64,000 nucleotides of DNA from Comamonas composti DSM 21721 (GCF_000429845.1 NZ_AUCQ01000014.1:1-64000), one strand, 5' to 3'. Shown: positions 34,072 through 43,066, numbered from the stretch's first letter. The notes: generated by a model not told the origin, from the sequence alone. Translations and numbers: made by a program.

Positions 34072-35151
34072 ATGACAAGCAAAAAAATCTTGCACTGGCT
34101 TGCGGGTGGCCTGGTGCTGCTCATTCTTCCCCTGGTGCTGCAGTACTTCGGCAACGCCTGGGTGCGTATTGCCGATCTGGCCCTGCTTTATGTGTTGCTG
34201 GCTCTGGGACTGAATATCGTGGTCGGCTATGCGGGCCTGCTCGATCTGGGCTATGTGGCGTTCTATGCGGTGGGTGCCTATATGTTTGCGCTCATGGCCT
34301 CGCCCCACCTAGCTGAGACTTTCGAGGGCTTTGCCTCCATATTCCCGAATGGCCTGCATACCTCGATCTGGCTCGTGATTCCTCTTGCAGCCCTGCTGGC
34401 GGCGATTGCCGGAGTCCTGCTGGGCATACCCGTGCTCAGGCTCAGGGGAGACTATCTGGCCATCGTCACGCTGGGGTTCGGGGAAATCATCCGCATTTTC
34501 ATGCTCAACCTCGATCAGCCTGTGAACATCACGAACGGGCCCAAAGGCATAGGCCAGATCGATTCGGTCAGGATTCTGGGGCTGGACCTGGCGCGGCGCC
34601 AGGAGATCCTGGGTTTCGAGATCAGCTCGGTCACGCTGTATTACTACCTGTTCTTGGTGTTGGTGCTGGTGAGCATCGTGATTTGTGCGCGGCTGCAGGA
34701 TTCGCGCATAGGCCGGGCCTGGATGGCGATCAGAGAGGACGAGACTGCGGCCAAGGCCATGGGTATCAACGTGCGCAACATGAAGCTGCTGGCCTTTGGC
34801 ATGGGCGCCTCGTTTGGCGGCGTGGCGGGTGCGATGTTTGCAGCCTTTCAGGGCTTTGTGTCGCCAGAGTCTTTCAGTCTCATGGAGTCCATCATGATCG
34901 TGGCCATGGTGGTTCTTGGCGGGCTGGGGCATCTGCCTGGCGTGATCCTGGGGGCTGTACTGTTGTCGGCCTTGCCCGAGGTGCTGCGCTTTGTGGCCGG
35001 GCCCTTGCAACAGATGACGGGTGGCCGGCTGGATGCATCCATACTGCGCCAGTTGCTGATCGCTCTGGCGATGATCGTCATCATGCTCATGCGCCCGCGT
35101 GGACTCTGGCCCTCGCCAGAGCATGGCAAAAGCCTGGCCCGACGCTCATGA
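34072..35151 (+). CDS. livM: Branched-chain amino-acid-type ABC transporter permease LivM
   Basis: The protein is 359 residues with about ten helices. LivM hallmarks are LALGLNIVVGYAGLLDLGYVAFYAVGAY, LRLRGDYLAIVTLGFGEI and the loop GRAWMAIREDETAAKAMGINV that contacts the ATPases. It is the second gene of livHMGF. Confidence 0.95.
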   Translation: MTSKKILHWLAGGLVLLILPLVLQYFGNAWVRIADLALLYVLLALGLNIVVGYAGLLDLGYVAFYAVGAYMFALMASPHLAETFEGFASIFPNGLHTSIWLVIPLAALLAAIAGVLLGIPVLRLRGDYLAIVTLGFGEIIRIFMLNLDQPVNITNGPKGIGQIDSVRILGLDLARRQEILGFEISSVTLYYYLFLVLVLVSIVICARLQDSRIGRAWMAIREDETAAKAMGINVRNMKLLAFGMGASFGGVAGAMFAAFQGFVSPESFSLMESIMIVAMVVLGGLGHLPGVILGAVLLSALPEVLRFVAGPLQQMTGGRLDASILRQLLIALAMIVIMLMRPRGLWPSPEHGKSLARRS

Positions 35152-35167
35152 ATCGGGGGAACACGAC

Positions 35168-35947
35168 ATGACTTCGACAACTCGGGCCGTGCTCCAGGTG
35201 GCCGGCATCTCCAAGCGCTTTGGTGGCCTGCAGGCCTTGTCGGACGTGGGCATGCGCATAGAGCGTGGTCAGATCTACGGCCTCATTGGGCCCAACGGTG
35301 CTGGCAAGACCACTTTTTTCAACGTGATCACGGGTCTGTACAAGCCCGACGGCGGCAGCTTCGAGCTTGCAGGCCAGGCCTATGAGCCCTCGGCCGTGCA
35401 CAAGGTGGCCAAGGCCGGTATTGCGCGCACGTTTCAGAACATCCGGCTGTTTGCCGAAATGACGGCGCTGGAGAACGTGATGGTCGGGCGTCATGTGCGT
35501 ACCCATTCAGGGCTTTGGGGCGCGGTGTTGCGCACGCGGCGCTTTAGGCGTGAAGAAGCCGCCATACGCGAGCGTGCGCATGAGCTGCTGGCCTATGTGG
35601 GCATTGCCAAATATGCGGACTTCAAGGCGCGCACTCTCAGCTATGGCGACCAGCGGCGCCTGGAGATTGCGCGAGCCCTGGCCACGGATCCGCAGTTGAT
35701 TGCGCTGGACGAGCCGGCCGCGGGCATGAATGCCACGGAAAAGCTGCAATTGCGCGAGCTCATAGAGCGCATACGCAGCGATGGGCACAGCATCTTGTTG
35801 ATCGAGCACGACGTGAAGCTGGTGATGGGTCTGTGCGATCGCGTGACCGTGCTTGACTATGGCAAGCCGATTGCCGAGGGCGCACCGGCTGACGTTCAGA
35901 AAAATCCCAAGGTCATCGAGGCCTATCTGGGTACTGGAGGGCATTGA
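35168..35947 (+). CDS. livG: ABC transporter ATP-binding protein LivG
   Basis: The 259-residue ATPase starts at ATG 35168 (MTSTTRAVLQVAGISKRFGG). Walker A is GPNGAGKTT, the Q-loop RTFQNIRLF, the signature LSYGDQRRLEIARAL and Walker B LIALDEPAAGMN. Signature SYGDQ in place of SGGQ is normal for LivG. It couples ATP hydrolysis to LivHM transport. Confidence 0.96.
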   Translation: MTSTTRAVLQVAGISKRFGGLQALSDVGMRIERGQIYGLIGPNGAGKTTFFNVITGLYKPDGGSFELAGQAYEPSAVHKVAKAGIARTFQNIRLFAEMTALENVMVGRHVRTHSGLWGAVLRTRRFRREEAAIRERAHELLAYVGIAKYADFKARTLSYGDQRRLEIARALATDPQLIALDEPAAGMNATEKLQLRELIERIRSDGHSILLIEHDVKLVMGLCDRVTVLDYGKPIAEGAPADVQKNPKVIEAYLGTGGH

Positions 35948-35950
35948 CGC

Positions 35951-36700
35951 ATGCAAGAGAGAGATGACAAGGCCTGGACTTCGCAGCCCCCGGCCCTGCT
36001 TGAGGTCCGGGGGCTCAGGGTCGCTTATGGCGGCATACAGGCCGTCAAGGGGGTGGATTTCGAGGTGCGAGAGGGCGAGCTGGTCTCCCTCATAGGCTCG
36101 AATGGCGCGGGCAAGACCACGACCCTGAAGGCCGTGACATGTGGCCTGCTGCCTGTCGATGGTGAAATCCTCTACCAGGGGCGCAGCATACGCGGCGCAG
36201 GCGCCTGGGATCTGGTCGCCAAGGGCTTGATCATGGTGCCCGAAGGGCGTGGTGTCTTTGCGCGCATGAGCATTACAGAGAATCTGCTCATGGGCGCTTT
36301 CACGCGCAAGGACAAAAGCGGCATCGCGGCCGACATGGAGCACATGTTCGAGCTGTTCCCGCGCCTCAGGGAGCGCGCGGCCCAGCTTGCGGGCACCATG
36401 AGCGGTGGCGAGCAGCAGATGCTGGCCATGGCCCGGGCCTTGATGGGGCGGCCCAAGATCCTGCTGCTGGATGAGCCCTCCATGGGCTTGTCTCCCATCA
36501 TGGTGGACAAGATCTTCGAAGTCGTGCGCGACGTGCATGCCTTGGGCGTGACCATGGTGCTCGTGGAGCAAAATGCCAGCCGTGCCCTGGCCCTGGCTGA
36601 CCGCGGCTATGTGATGGAGTCCGGCCTGATCAGCATGAGCGGGGCCGGCTCGGAACTGCTCAGGGATGAGCGCGTAAGGGCGGCTTATCTCGGCGAGTGA
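35951..36700 (+). CDS. livF: ABC transporter ATP-binding protein LivF
   Basis: The 249-residue ATPase has Walker A GSNGAGKTTT, MVPEGRGVFARMSI (typical of LivF), the signature MSGGEQQMLAMARAL and Walker B ILLLDEPSMGLSP. It starts 3 bases after livG ends. No periplasmic binding protein gene (livK/livJ) is in the cluster or nearby, so that must be supplied from elsewhere. Confidence 0.96.
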   Translation: MQERDDKAWTSQPPALLEVRGLRVAYGGIQAVKGVDFEVREGELVSLIGSNGAGKTTTLKAVTCGLLPVDGEILYQGRSIRGAGAWDLVAKGLIMVPEGRGVFARMSITENLLMGAFTRKDKSGIAADMEHMFELFPRLRERAAQLAGTMSGGEQQMLAMARALMGRPKILLLDEPSMGLSPIMVDKIFEVVRDVHALGVTMVLVEQNASRALALADRGYVMESGLISMSGAGSELLRDERVRAAYLGE

Positions 36701-36942
36701 AGAGCCGTGAGTCAAGCAGGCAATGTCCCGTGAAATTCATGGGATATGTCGTAAATATGACGCCATTGTGATGGATTTCTTTCAATTTTCTTGCCTGATC
36801 GATGTTGTGCTTTTTGTTTCTTTTCTGATGAATTTGTGATCGATGGATTTGATAAAAAACCAATTGGAAAAATTAGGAAAATGATTTGCTCATCGATCCG
36901 ACCCTGCATGCTTGGCCAGCCCCATGAGCAAGAGGCTCGTCC

Positions 36943-37305
36943 ATGAGCTGGTGGCAAAGCTTGCCCGTGGGGCTGCAGACCGTGGCTCTGCTGGCTTTGA
37001 GCAATGTGTTCATGACCATGGCCTGGTACGGTCACTTGAAGAATCTTTCAAGCGCTCCCTGGTATGTGGCGGCGCTGGTCAGCTGGGGCATTGCGCTGTT
37101 CGAGTACCTGCTGCAGGTGCCTGCCAACCGCATAGGGCATACGCAGTTCAGTGTGGCTCAGCTCAAGATCATGCAGGAGGTGATCACGCTGGCCGTGTTT
37201 GCGCCGTTTGCGGTGCTCTACCTGAACCAGCCCCTCAAATGGGACTTCCTCTGGGCGGGACTGTGCATGATAGGGGCCGTGTATTTTATTTTTCGCGGAG
37301 CTTGA
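36943..37305 (+). CDS. DUF486 (DMT-superfamily-like) membrane protein
   Basis: The protein is 120 residues with four predicted helices. The family pattern is NVFMTMAWYGHLKNL, WGIALFEYLLQVPANRIG and FSVAQLKIMQEVITLAVF. It belongs to the short four-helix DUF486 family related to drug/metabolite transporters; function is not known. The upstream gap 36701-36942 is AT-rich and shows a small CCCgTGAAaTTCAtGGG hairpin but no gene. Confidence 0.9.
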   Translation: MSWWQSLPVGLQTVALLALSNVFMTMAWYGHLKNLSSAPWYVAALVSWGIALFEYLLQVPANRIGHTQFSVAQLKIMQEVITLAVFAPFAVLYLNQPLKWDFLWAGLCMIGAVYFIFRGA

Positions 37306-37445
37306 AGCAATTGATGACCCTCGCGCAAAAACGCAAGGGGAGTGGAGAGTACACTTCGCCCCGTTTAAGCCGGGAAGCCATGCCAAGCATGCTTGATGTG
37401 AAGCAGTGAGTCGCCTGGTCCCTTTTCCCCCGGTAAGGAGCATTC

Positions 37446-38093
37446 ATGCTGTTTGGCAAGTTATTGCCGCGCGAAGGCAATTTTTTCGAGATGTTCAACC
37501 AGCATGCCGATCGCATCGTCGAAGCAGCGCATGCCTTCTCGCAACTGGTTGCCAACTACAACGATCCGCATCTGCGTGAGAAGTACAACGCCGATGTGGA
37601 CAATGCGGAGCGCGCGGCCGATCGCGTCACGCACGAGGTCACCAAGGCCTTGCACAAGACCTTCATCACGCCGCTGGACCGCGAGCACATCCACTCCCTG
37701 ATCAATACCATGGACGATGTGGCCGACCTGATCCAGGACTCGGCCGAGACCATGTCGCTGTACGACGTGCGTCATATGACCGAGGAGATCACGCGTCTGA
37801 CCGATCTGTGCGTGCGCTGCTGCGAGCGCGTGCGCGATGTGGTCAAGATGCTGGCACGCATTGCGGACCCGGCCGTGGTCGAGGCGGCGGTCAAGACCTG
37901 CGACGAGATCGATCGTCTGGAAAGCGATGCCGACCGCGTCATGCGCGCGGCCATGAGCAAGCTGTTCCGTGAGGAGCCCGATGTGCGCGAAGTCATCAAG
38001 CTCAAGGCGATCTACGAGTTGCTGGAGACGATCACCGATCGCTGCGAGGACGTGGCCAACCTGGTCGAGGGCATCGTCCTCGAAAACTCCTGA
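37446..38093 (+). CDS. DUF47-family (PhoU-like) regulator of phosphate transport
   Basis: The protein is 215 residues, a helical PhoU-like domain: LPREGNFFEMFNQHADRIVEAAHAF at the start and DRCEDVANLVEGIVLE at the end. It begins with AAGGAG before ATG 37446. The next gene encodes a Pit transporter 22 bases away, the common DUF47-Pit pairing, in which the DUF47 protein is thought to modulate the transporter. Confidence 0.93.
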   Translation: MLFGKLLPREGNFFEMFNQHADRIVEAAHAFSQLVANYNDPHLREKYNADVDNAERAADRVTHEVTKALHKTFITPLDREHIHSLINTMDDVADLIQDSAETMSLYDVRHMTEEITRLTDLCVRCCERVRDVVKMLARIADPAVVEAAVKTCDEIDRLESDADRVMRAAMSKLFREEPDVREVIKLKAIYELLETITDRCEDVANLVEGIVLENS

Positions 38094-38115
38094 AGTCCAG
38101 CGGAGCTCTCGCATC

Positions 38116-39126
38116 ATGGAAAGCGTACAAGCGGCCCTATGGGTCGTGATCCTGTTGGTCGTACTGGCCTTGCTGTTCGATTTCATGAACGGCTTTCACG
38201 ACGCAGCCAACTCGATTGCGACCGTGGTTTCCACAGGGGTGCTCAAGCCCACGCATGCCGTGGCCTTTGCGGCCTTCTTCAACGTGATCGCGGTCTTCGT
38301 GTTCCACCTCAGCGTGGCGGCGACCGTGGGCAAGGGGATTGTCCAGCCGGGCATCGTGGACACCCATGTGGTGTTCGGGGCCCTGGTCGGGGCCATTGCC
38401 TGGAACGTGATCACCTGGATCTACGGCATTCCCAGCAGCTCCTCGCATGCGCTCATCGGCGGCATCGTGGGCTCGGTGATCGCCAAGGCAGGGGCCGGCG
38501 CGCTGATTGCCAGCGGCATCTGGAAGACCGTGGCCTTCATCTTCGTCTCGCCCTTGCTCGGCTATCTGCTGGGCTCGCTGATGATGGTTCTCGTGGCCTG
38601 GGTCTGCCGCCGCGCGAGCCCCAACCGCATCGACCGCTGGTTTCGCCGGCTGCAACTGGTCTCCGCAGGCGCCTACAGTCTGGGCCATGGCGGCAATGAT
38701 GCGCAAAAGACCATCGGCATCATCTGGCTGCTGCTGATTGCCACCGGCTATGCGAACGCTGGCGATTCCGAGCCGCCGCTGTGGACCATTGCGAGCTGCT
38801 ACCTGGCGATTGGCCTGGGCACCATGTTCGGCGGCTGGCGCATCGTCAAGACCATGGGCCAGAAGATCACCAAGCTCAAGCCCGTGGGCGGTTTTTGTGC
38901 AGAAAGCGGCGGCGCGCTGACGCTTTTCATTGCCACGGCCATGGGAGTTCCGGTGTCCACCACGCACACCATTACCGGTGCCATCGTGGGCGTGGGCTCC
39001 ACCCAGCGCGCAAGTGCCGTGCGCTGGGGCGTGGCCGGCAACATCGTCTGGGCCTGGGTGCTGACGATTCCTGCCAGCGCCTTTGTGGCGGCCATTGCCT
39101 ACTGGATCAGCCTGCAACTGTATTGA
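38116..39126 (+). CDS. pit: Inorganic phosphate transporter, PiT family
   Basis: The 336-residue transporter has about ten helices and the two PiT signature repeats: FDFMNGFHDAANSIATVVSTG near the N-terminus and SLGHGGNDAQKTIGIIWLLL in the middle. GIPSSSSHALIGGIVGS and GVPVSTTHTITGAIVGVG are the paired ion/phosphate sites. The ATG at 38116 fits the family start (MESVQAALWVVIL). It imports phosphate with protons or as a metal-phosphate complex. Confidence 0.95.
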   Translation: MESVQAALWVVILLVVLALLFDFMNGFHDAANSIATVVSTGVLKPTHAVAFAAFFNVIAVFVFHLSVAATVGKGIVQPGIVDTHVVFGALVGAIAWNVITWIYGIPSSSSHALIGGIVGSVIAKAGAGALIASGIWKTVAFIFVSPLLGYLLGSLMMVLVAWVCRRASPNRIDRWFRRLQLVSAGAYSLGHGGNDAQKTIGIIWLLLIATGYANAGDSEPPLWTIASCYLAIGLGTMFGGWRIVKTMGQKITKLKPVGGFCAESGGALTLFIATAMGVPVSTTHTITGAIVGVGSTQRASAVRWGVAGNIVWAWVLTIPASAFVAAIAYWISLQLY

Positions 39127-39200
39127 CGCCTCCCGGAGTCGTCTGCGGCGCCTTCCCCTTCGGGGACGACGCCTTCGCTGCGGGGCGACCCTTGCCCGAC
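39127..39200. repeat. GC-rich palindromic repeat, copy 3 (abuts the pit stop codon)
   Basis: Immediately after the pit stop TGA comes CGCCTCCCGGAGTCGTCTGC, then CCTTCCCCTTCGGGG blocks. Composition and position match the copies after the M20 and rimM genes. The tail 39200-39300 continues GC-rich without a gene. Confidence 0.4.
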
Positions 39201-39320
39201 ATCCCTGAGTTAGGCCGCGCTGCTCTTTTGCGTAGCGAGGTATGGTCTTGCGCAGCCGCGGCAAGACCGGCTCCCGGGGGAGAGTCTTCTCGGAAGACGG
39301 TGGCGAGCTGGCTGAATAAA

Positions 39321-39410
39321 AAACATAGCTGCCAGCACTTGCGGCGCTTGGGTTTCAGGTGAAAAACCATCTGAAATCCAGTGGTGGCAAGCGCTGGCAG
39401 CTCTTTTTTT
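39321..39410. repeat. Interspersed repeat acting as a bidirectional terminator
   Basis: A perfect 10-bp inverted repeat (AGCTGCCAGC 39327-39336 with GCTGGCAGCT 39393-39402) is bordered by TTTTTTT on the plus strand and by a T tract on the minus strand. It lies between the convergent pit and TM2 genes. Its internal blocks match the repeat inside pbpC (14661-14755). Confidence 0.7.
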
Positions 39411-39870
39411 ATTGAGAGATCTTGCGTGCCTCTTCGATCTGGTATTCGAAGAAGTGTTGAAAGCTGTAGGCTAGGCTGGCCATGAGCGCCGTGGCTCCTA
39501 TCATCAGGGCCAGGCCGGTGGCGAATACCGTGACCCAACTGGTCTGACCCCAGGCCGCCTCGGGGTTGGCTTCGGGGTTGTGGCGCAGGTTCCAGACCTG
39601 CTTGTCGGTCAGGCCATAGACGATGGCGCGCAGGCTGCAGCAGGCAATCGTAAAGCCCAGCATGGGAATCAGGGCCCAGCTCAGCCTGTCGTCCATGCCC
39701 AGTTTCTGAATGCGCTCCATGCCATAAAAGCCCAGGGCCGTAGGCAGGGGGAGCAGCCAGCCCAGCCAGTCTCCAAAGCCGTGCAGGTAAAAGCGGTGCA
39801 GGCCGATGGGCCCTCCCAGAAAGCTCAGCCAGACGGCCGTTGTCTTGCTCTTGTTTTTTCGCATGCTCAC
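39409..39870 (-). CDS. TM2-domain membrane protein
   Basis: The protein is 153 residues. The N-terminal TM2 domain has TAVWLSFLGGPIGLHRFYLHGFGDWLGWLL. A further hydrophobic segment lies near residues 65-85 (WALIPMLGFTIACCSLRAIVYG) and another near 115-140. The GTG start at 39870 overlaps the GNAT stop codon (GTGA), which favours translational coupling; an ATG two codons later is possible. Function unknown. Confidence 0.88.
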   Translation of the reverse strand: MSMRKNKSKTTAVWLSFLGGPIGLHRFYLHGFGDWLGWLLPLPTALGFYGMERIQKLGMDDRLSWALIPMLGFTIACCSLRAIVYGLTDKQVWNLRHNPEANPEAAWGQTSWVTVFATGLALMIGATALMASLAYSFQHFFEYQIEEARKISQ

Positions 39871-40409
39871 TTCTCGACAGGAGGACTCCGGTCGCCGGTG
39901 CCCAGGGTTTTTTCCATGAGCACGATGTCCAGCCAGCGACCGAATTTCCAGCCCATGGAGCGCAGTGTGCCAGCGGGAACAAAACCTGTCGACCGGTGAA
40001 GCCCTATGGAGCCGGTATTGGCCGAGTCGCCTATCACGGCCAGCAGCTTGCGTACACCTGCTGCCTCGCAGTCCGTGACGAGCGCCTGCAAAAGGCGCCT
40101 GCCCACACCCTGGCCGCGTGCAGAGTCGAGCACATAGACCGAGTCCTCGGCAGAAAAGCGATAGGCCGGGCGTGGCTTGAACCAGTTGGCATAGGCAAAG
40201 CCCAGGAGCCGGCCTGCATCGTCCTCGGCAATCAGATACGGAAGCTCCTTGGAGAGCACGTCCTCGCGGCGCGCAGCCATTTCCTGGGCCGAGGGCGGAT
40301 CTGTCTCGAAAGTTCCTGTGCCGTACAGCACATGGTGACGATAAATTGCCGCGATGGCCGGCAGATCGCAGGCCTGGCTCGGACGTATGTTCAACATGGG
40401 CGTAGGCAT
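39867..40409 (-). CDS. GNAT-family N-acetyltransferase (phosphinothricin acetyltransferase-like)
   Basis: The protein is 180 residues with the opening IRPSQACDLPAIAAIYRHHVLYGTGTFE, typical of the Pat/YncA branch. The acetyl-CoA loop is DSARGQGVGRRLLQAL, followed by NTGSIGLHRSTGF. Such enzymes acetylate methionine sulfoximine, phosphinothricin or related amines. Its first codons overlap the -35 region of the divergent rpsP promoter. An alternative start is MLNIRPSQ. Confidence 0.92.
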   Translation of the reverse strand: MPTPMLNIRPSQACDLPAIAAIYRHHVLYGTGTFETDPPSAQEMAARREDVLSKELPYLIAEDDAGRLLGFAYANWFKPRPAYRFSAEDSVYVLDSARGQGVGRRLLQALVTDCEAAGVRKLLAVIGDSANTGSIGLHRSTGFVPAGTLRSMGWKFGRWLDIVLMEKTLGTGDRSPPVEK

Positions 40410-40431
40410 GGGGAAAAGAAACCGATATAAT
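40403..40431 (+). promoter_or_regulatory. Sigma-70 promoter of the rpsP-rimM-trmD-rplS unit
   Basis: A perfect TATAAT (40426-40431) is preceded 17 bases upstream by TAGGCA (40403-40408, four of six matches to TTGACA). It lies 111 bases before rpsP and overlaps the start of the divergent GNAT gene. Confidence 0.65.
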
Positions 40432-40541
40432 GGCCGACTTTACGGCGTGTCGCTGGCCGGGTGGCTATGTCGCGTGTCTCAGCGCCGCAAAAAACTGCAG
40501 TACTTTTTTCAATGGTGCTGCAACCACCCGAAGGATAAATC

Positions 40542-40793
40542 ATGGTCGTTATTCGACTCTCCCGTGGCGGCTCCAAGGCTCGTCCGTTCTACAACATTGT
40601 GGCTGCCGACAAGCGCGTGCGTCGCGACGGCTCTTTCATCGAGCGCCTGGGATTTTACAACCCCAGCGCCCGTGGCGGTGAAGAAGCCCTGCGCGTGGCC
40701 CTGGACCGCGTGACCTACTGGAAGGGCGTTGGCGCCCAGTGCTCTGAAACTGCAGAGCGTCTGATCAAGCAGGCGACTCAGAAGGCCGCCTGA
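40542..40793 (+). CDS. rpsP: 30S ribosomal protein S16
   Basis: This 83-residue S16 begins [20 protein letters not shown] and contains [10 protein letters not shown], the conserved core. It is an essential 30S assembly protein. It is the first gene of the conserved rpsP-rimM-trmD-rplS cluster, behind a strong promoter and followed by a strong terminator. Confidence 0.98.
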   Translation: MVVIRLSRGGSKARPFYNIVAADKRVRRDGSFIERLGFYNPSARGGEEALRVALDRVTYWKGVGAQCSETAERLIKQATQKAA

Positions 40794-40824
40794 TAGGGTA
40801 GCCTGTTCAAGGTAGCCCTTTCGA

Positions 40825-40865
40825 AAGCGGGTTCCGTTGGCTAGTCTGACGGAACCCGCTTTTTT
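40825..40865 (+). terminator. Strong intrinsic terminator between rpsP and rimM
   Basis: A perfect 13-bp stem (AAGCGGGTTCCGT/ACGGAACCCGCTT) with an 11-nt loop is followed by six T. It lies inside the operon, so it should reduce rimM-trmD-rplS transcription relative to rpsP. Confidence 0.9.
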
Positions 40866-40889
40866 ATTTTTGCTTTGAAGATCCTAGTC

Positions 40890-41456
40890 ATGAGCCTGCC
40901 CCATTTAGACGCTGCCAGCCTGCCCCCCGATGCCGTTGAGGTGGGGCGCATTGCCGATGCCTGGGGCATCAAGGGCTGGTTCAAGATTGTGGCTTTCAGC
41001 GCCGATGCTCAGGCCCTGCTGTCGGCCAAGCAGTGGTTTCTACAGCCGCCGGAGAAAGGTGCCAGGCCTTTTGCCGGCACCTTGGTCCTGCCCATCAAAC
41101 AGGCGCGGGTGCATTCGGATGCGATTGTTGCCACATCGCCCGCGGTAGCTGATCGCAATGCTGCCGAGACCTTGCGGGGTGCGCGTGTCTTTGTTGCACG
41201 CGAGGACTTTCCCCAGACCGAAGATGGCGAGTACTACTGGGTGGATCTGATGGGGCTGGCGGTGAGCAACCGTGAAGGCGTGAGTCTGGGGGTGGTCAAG
41301 GACTTGTTGTCCACGGGGCCGCAAACCGTGCTTGTGCTGGAGTATGAGCAAGAGGGCAAGTCGTGCGAGCGCATGATTCCCTTTGTCGACGCCTATATCG
41401 ACAAGGTCGATTTGCAAGCCAAGAGCATCGTGGCTGACTGGCAGCCGGATTATTGA
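40890..41456 (+). CDS. rimM: Ribosome maturation factor RimM
   Basis: The protein is 188 residues from ATG 40890. The N-terminal RimM domain has VEVGRIADAWGIKGWFKIVAFS, and the C-terminal PRC barrel has EYYWVDLMGLAV and MIPFVDAYIDKVDL. It binds S19 and helps 16S 3'-domain processing in 30S maturation. The ribosome site is weak, and a TTG at 40875 is an alternative. It is separated from rpsP by a terminator. Confidence 0.96.
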   Translation: MSLPHLDAASLPPDAVEVGRIADAWGIKGWFKIVAFSADAQALLSAKQWFLQPPEKGARPFAGTLVLPIKQARVHSDAIVATSPAVADRNAAETLRGARVFVAREDFPQTEDGEYYWVDLMGLAVSNREGVSLGVVKDLLSTGPQTVLVLEYEQEGKSCERMIPFVDAYIDKVDLQAKSIVADWQPDY

Positions 41457-41545
41457 CGCTCCCCCTGAGCGGCTGCGCCGCGTCCCTCCAGGGGAAGGAC
41501 ACTCTCGCTGCGCGGCGGCTCTGGCTCAGTGTCCGGGCCAGGCCG
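41457..41545. repeat. GC-rich palindromic repeat, copy 2 (after the rimM stop)
   Basis: CTCCCCCTGAGCGGCTGCGC starts 3 bases after the rimM stop and continues with GCGCCGC and GCGCGGCGGC blocks. It resembles the copy at the M20 stop. The remaining gap to trmD (41546-41729) shows no gene. Confidence 0.5.
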
Positions 41546-41729
41546 AGATGGCTTCTCATGGATATGCTCCAACCAGAGCGATGGCCTCTCCATCCCCAGC
41601 CTGAGTGCTTGCCGGTATGGCACCTTCTCCCTCGAGTGAAGGTGGGGATGGCATGGGTTTTGAGATGCGATTGCCCTGCTTGAATGATTGATCTGCTGCA
41701 AATTACGGAGCTGCTTTTGCGGATATGCC

Positions 41730-42503
41730 ATGCGTTTTGATGTGATCACCTTGTTTCCCGAGCTGTTTGTGCCGCTTCTGACCAGCGGAGTCACGCGGCG
41801 TGCCTATGCCTCGGGGCAGGTCGATGTGCACTTGTGGAATCCGCGTGACTATGCCGAAGGAAATTACCGGCGTGTCGACGACAGGCCTTTTGGCGGCGGC
41901 CCGGGCATGGTCATGCTGGCCGAGCCTTTGCAGCGCTGTCTCGATGCGCTGCGCGCAGCCAGGGCTCAGGCCGAGAAAAGCGAGCCGAATCTTCCGGTGG
42001 TGTTGTTTTCTCCCATAGGAAAGACCCTGAACCACGAGGGAGTGGATGGATGGGCCAAGGGGCAGGGGGCCATCTTGTTGTGCGGTCGTTACGAAGGCAT
42101 AGATCAGCGTTTCATCGATGCCCATGTCACGCACCAGATCAGCCTGGGCGATTTCGTGCTTTCTGGGGGGGAGATCGCGGCCATGGCCATGCTTGATGCC
42201 TTGGCGCGACTGCAGCCCGGCGTGCTCAATGACGAGGGAAGTTTTCAGCAGGACAGCTTCAACCCCGCTCTCGACGGCTTGCTCGACTGCCCTCACTACA
42301 CGCGCCCTGAAGTCTGGGAGGGGCAGTCCGCTCCAGCTGCACTGCTGTCCGGCCATCACCTGCAGATCGAACGCTGGAGACGTGACCAAAGCCTGGCCCT
42401 TACCGCACGTCACAGGCCAGAGCTCATAGAAAAGGCCAGGGGTCAGGGGTTGCTCAGTGCCAGGGATGAAGGGGTTTTGGCAAAAAATGCCGAATCGCTA
42501 TAA
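41730..42503 (+). CDS. trmD: tRNA (guanine-37-N1)-methyltransferase
   Basis: The 257-residue enzyme methylates G37 of tRNAs reading CNN codons, preventing +1 frameshifts. The start [13 protein letters not shown] is universal. [31 protein letters not shown] and [12 protein letters not shown] form the knotted SAM pocket and dimer site. It uses the ATG at 41730 rather than the upstream frame. It follows rimM after a 273-bp gap that holds a repeat. Confidence 0.98.
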   Translation: MRFDVITLFPELFVPLLTSGVTRRAYASGQVDVHLWNPRDYAEGNYRRVDDRPFGGGPGMVMLAEPLQRCLDALRAARAQAEKSEPNLPVVLFSPIGKTLNHEGVDGWAKGQGAILLCGRYEGIDQRFIDAHVTHQISLGDFVLSGGEIAAMAMLDALARLQPGVLNDEGSFQQDSFNPALDGLLDCPHYTRPEVWEGQSAPAALLSGHHLQIERWRRDQSLALTARHRPELIEKARGQGLLSARDEGVLAKNAESL

Positions 42504-42663
42504 TGCTTGGTTCTTCGATCCTCTATCCGGCCGCTGCAAGGCCTGTGTCAGGCCTTGATGGGTTTTGCTCAGGTCCCCTACAGCCTCAAAGCAAGATGCA
42601 GCCATGGCACCAATCCCGGTGCTTGCCAATTTTGGCGCGGACAAGATCGAGATGGAATTGACC

Positions 42664-43044
42664 ATGAATCTGATCCAGACCCTCGAACAAGAGGAAATCG
42701 CCCGTCTGAACAAGACCATTCCGGCTTTCGCCCCTGGCGACACCGTCATCGTGAGCGTGAATGTGGTGGAAGGCAGCCGCAAGCGCGTGCAGGCCTACGA
42801 AGGCGTCGTGATTGCCAAGCGCAATCGTGGCCTCAACAGCGGCTTCACCGTGCGCAAGATCTCCAGCGGTGAAGGCGTGGAGCGTACGTTCCAGACCTAC
42901 TCGCCCCTGATCGCCGGCATCGAAGTCAAGCGCCGTGGTGATGTGCGTCGTGCCAAGCTGTACTACCTGCGTGAGCGCAGCGGCAAGTCGGCACGCATCA
43001 AGGAAAAGCTGCCTTCGCGCGTCAAGGTTGCTGCCCAGGCCTAA
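42664..43044 (+). CDS. rplS: 50S ribosomal protein L19
   Basis: This 126-residue L19 starts [17 protein letters not shown] and contains [33 protein letters not shown] and [19 protein letters not shown]. It sits at the 30S-50S interface. It ends the trmD operon and is followed by an intrinsic terminator. Confidence 0.98.
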   Translation: MNLIQTLEQEEIARLNKTIPAFAPGDTVIVSVNVVEGSRKRVQAYEGVVIAKRNRGLNSGFTVRKISSGEGVERTFQTYSPLIAGIEVKRRGDVRRAKLYYLRERSGKSARIKEKLPSRVKVAAQA

Positions 43045-43066
43045 AGCCCAGGTACGATCTCGCGAT

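Noticed and set aside
36701-36942. Minus-strand frame in the AT-rich gap after livF
   Set aside because: No ribosome site and no motif; codon use is unlike the genome.
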